DNA from: Actinomycetota bacterium
Lineage (GTDB): Bacteria > Actinomycetota > Acidimicrobiia > Acidimicrobiales > Ilumatobacteraceae
NCBI GenBank assembly: GCA_010024485.1
Contig: RGGX01000094.1
Span: 1-5,160 of the forward strand
DNA: 5,160 bases
Direction of reading: 5' to 3'
This document shows, piece by piece, positions 5,072 through 5,160 of the stretch. The notes beneath the pieces are model-generated. The model ran no database searches and had not been told where the DNA came from. It saw only the letters and a list, made by a program, of their open reading frames with translations. Every line of letters begins with the position of its first letter. The stretch's first letter is position 1. A program made the translations under genes and the position numbers.

Positions 5072-5160
5072 ATGGCCGTCTACCTCTGTCACGAAGACCC
5101 GGATCTGCTGCGCCACGAGGCCACCGTCGTCGACTCGCGTCCGGGTGCGGTCGCGCTGGA
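5072..5160 (+). CDS. AlaX-like alanyl-tRNA editing protein, N-terminal fragment
   Basis: Only the first 29 codons are inside the window. The peptide reads MAVYLCHEDPDLLRHEATVV and continues DSRPGAVAL, then breaks at the edge. It resembles the start of AlaX and the AlaRS editing domain: a short strand, then D-P/S-x-L, then the F/H-x-A-x-V-V strand and a turn before a strand that leads to the T-x-F-Y-P-x-G-G-G-Q motif, which would be just outside. AlaX proteins hydrolyse Ser or Gly wrongly attached to tRNA-Ala. The gene follows sodX by 30 bp on the same strand, with its own box at 5059. The zinc-binding HxxxH motif is not visible, so the assignment is tentative. Confidence 0.5.
   Translation, partial: MAVYLCHEDPDLLRHEATVVDSRPGAVAL

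Noticed and set aside
1..5160. tRNA, rRNA, CRISPR array, insertion sequence, phage or plasmid features
   Set aside because: I saw no cloverleaf, no regularly spaced direct repeats, no transposase or integrase motifs, and no break in composition along the window.

Overview
The window is high-GC, densely packed DNA that most resembles an actinobacterium. A member of Acidimicrobiia or a nearby lineage is my best guess, with modest confidence. The reasons are the strong G/C bias at third codon positions, four apparent GTG starts, a nickel superoxide dismutase with its dedicated protease, TetR-controlled lipid genes, and many genes that seem to lack a leader and a ribosome binding site. All gene families here are recognisable; I do not see a wholly new system. 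The interest lies in regulatory architecture and in one active-site variant.

Left block, minus strand, transcribed leftwards (about 3411 to 1): a TetR-family regulator (3411 to 2791), a 720-residue NDP-forming acyl-CoA synthetase with the ATP-grasp half placed first (2739 to 577), and the first 193 codons of a PBP4/DacB-type D-Ala-D-Ala carboxypeptidase (580 leftwards, cut by the window edge). The last two overlap by 4 bp (GTGA) and are probably translationally coupled.

Centre (3412 to 3475): a 64-bp divergent control region between tetR and a plus-strand acyl-CoA/acyl-lipid desaturase (3476 to 4243). It holds a 20-bp imperfect palindrome, a good TetR operator candidate, between two -10-like boxes. 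Each box sits exactly 6 nt from the GTG start of its gene. TetR, desaturase and acyl-CoA synthetase together look like a small acyl-CoA/fatty-acid module.

Right block (4228 to 5041): divergent sodN (minus) and sodX (plus). sodN encodes nickel superoxide dismutase with a 14-residue propeptide; sodX encodes the S24/S26-type protease expected to remove it. The nickel-hook sequence reads HCDLYCGVY where HCDLPCGVY is usual. The sodN tail overlaps the desaturase tail by 16 bp. A perfect 12-bp-arm hairpin within the last desaturase codons lies just past the sodN stop. A perfect 7-bp-arm inverted repeat lies in the sodN leader.

Right edge (5072 to 5160): the first 29 codons of a gene that looks like an AlaX-type alanyl-tRNA editing protein.

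Across the window, five starts (acyl-CoA synthetase, tetR, desaturase, sodX, alaX-like) are preceded by a TANNNT box ending 6 or 7 nt before the start codon, the pattern of leaderless actinobacterial transcripts. sodN is the clear exception, with a good AGGAG ribosome binding site. No intergenic stretch exceeds about 70 bases.
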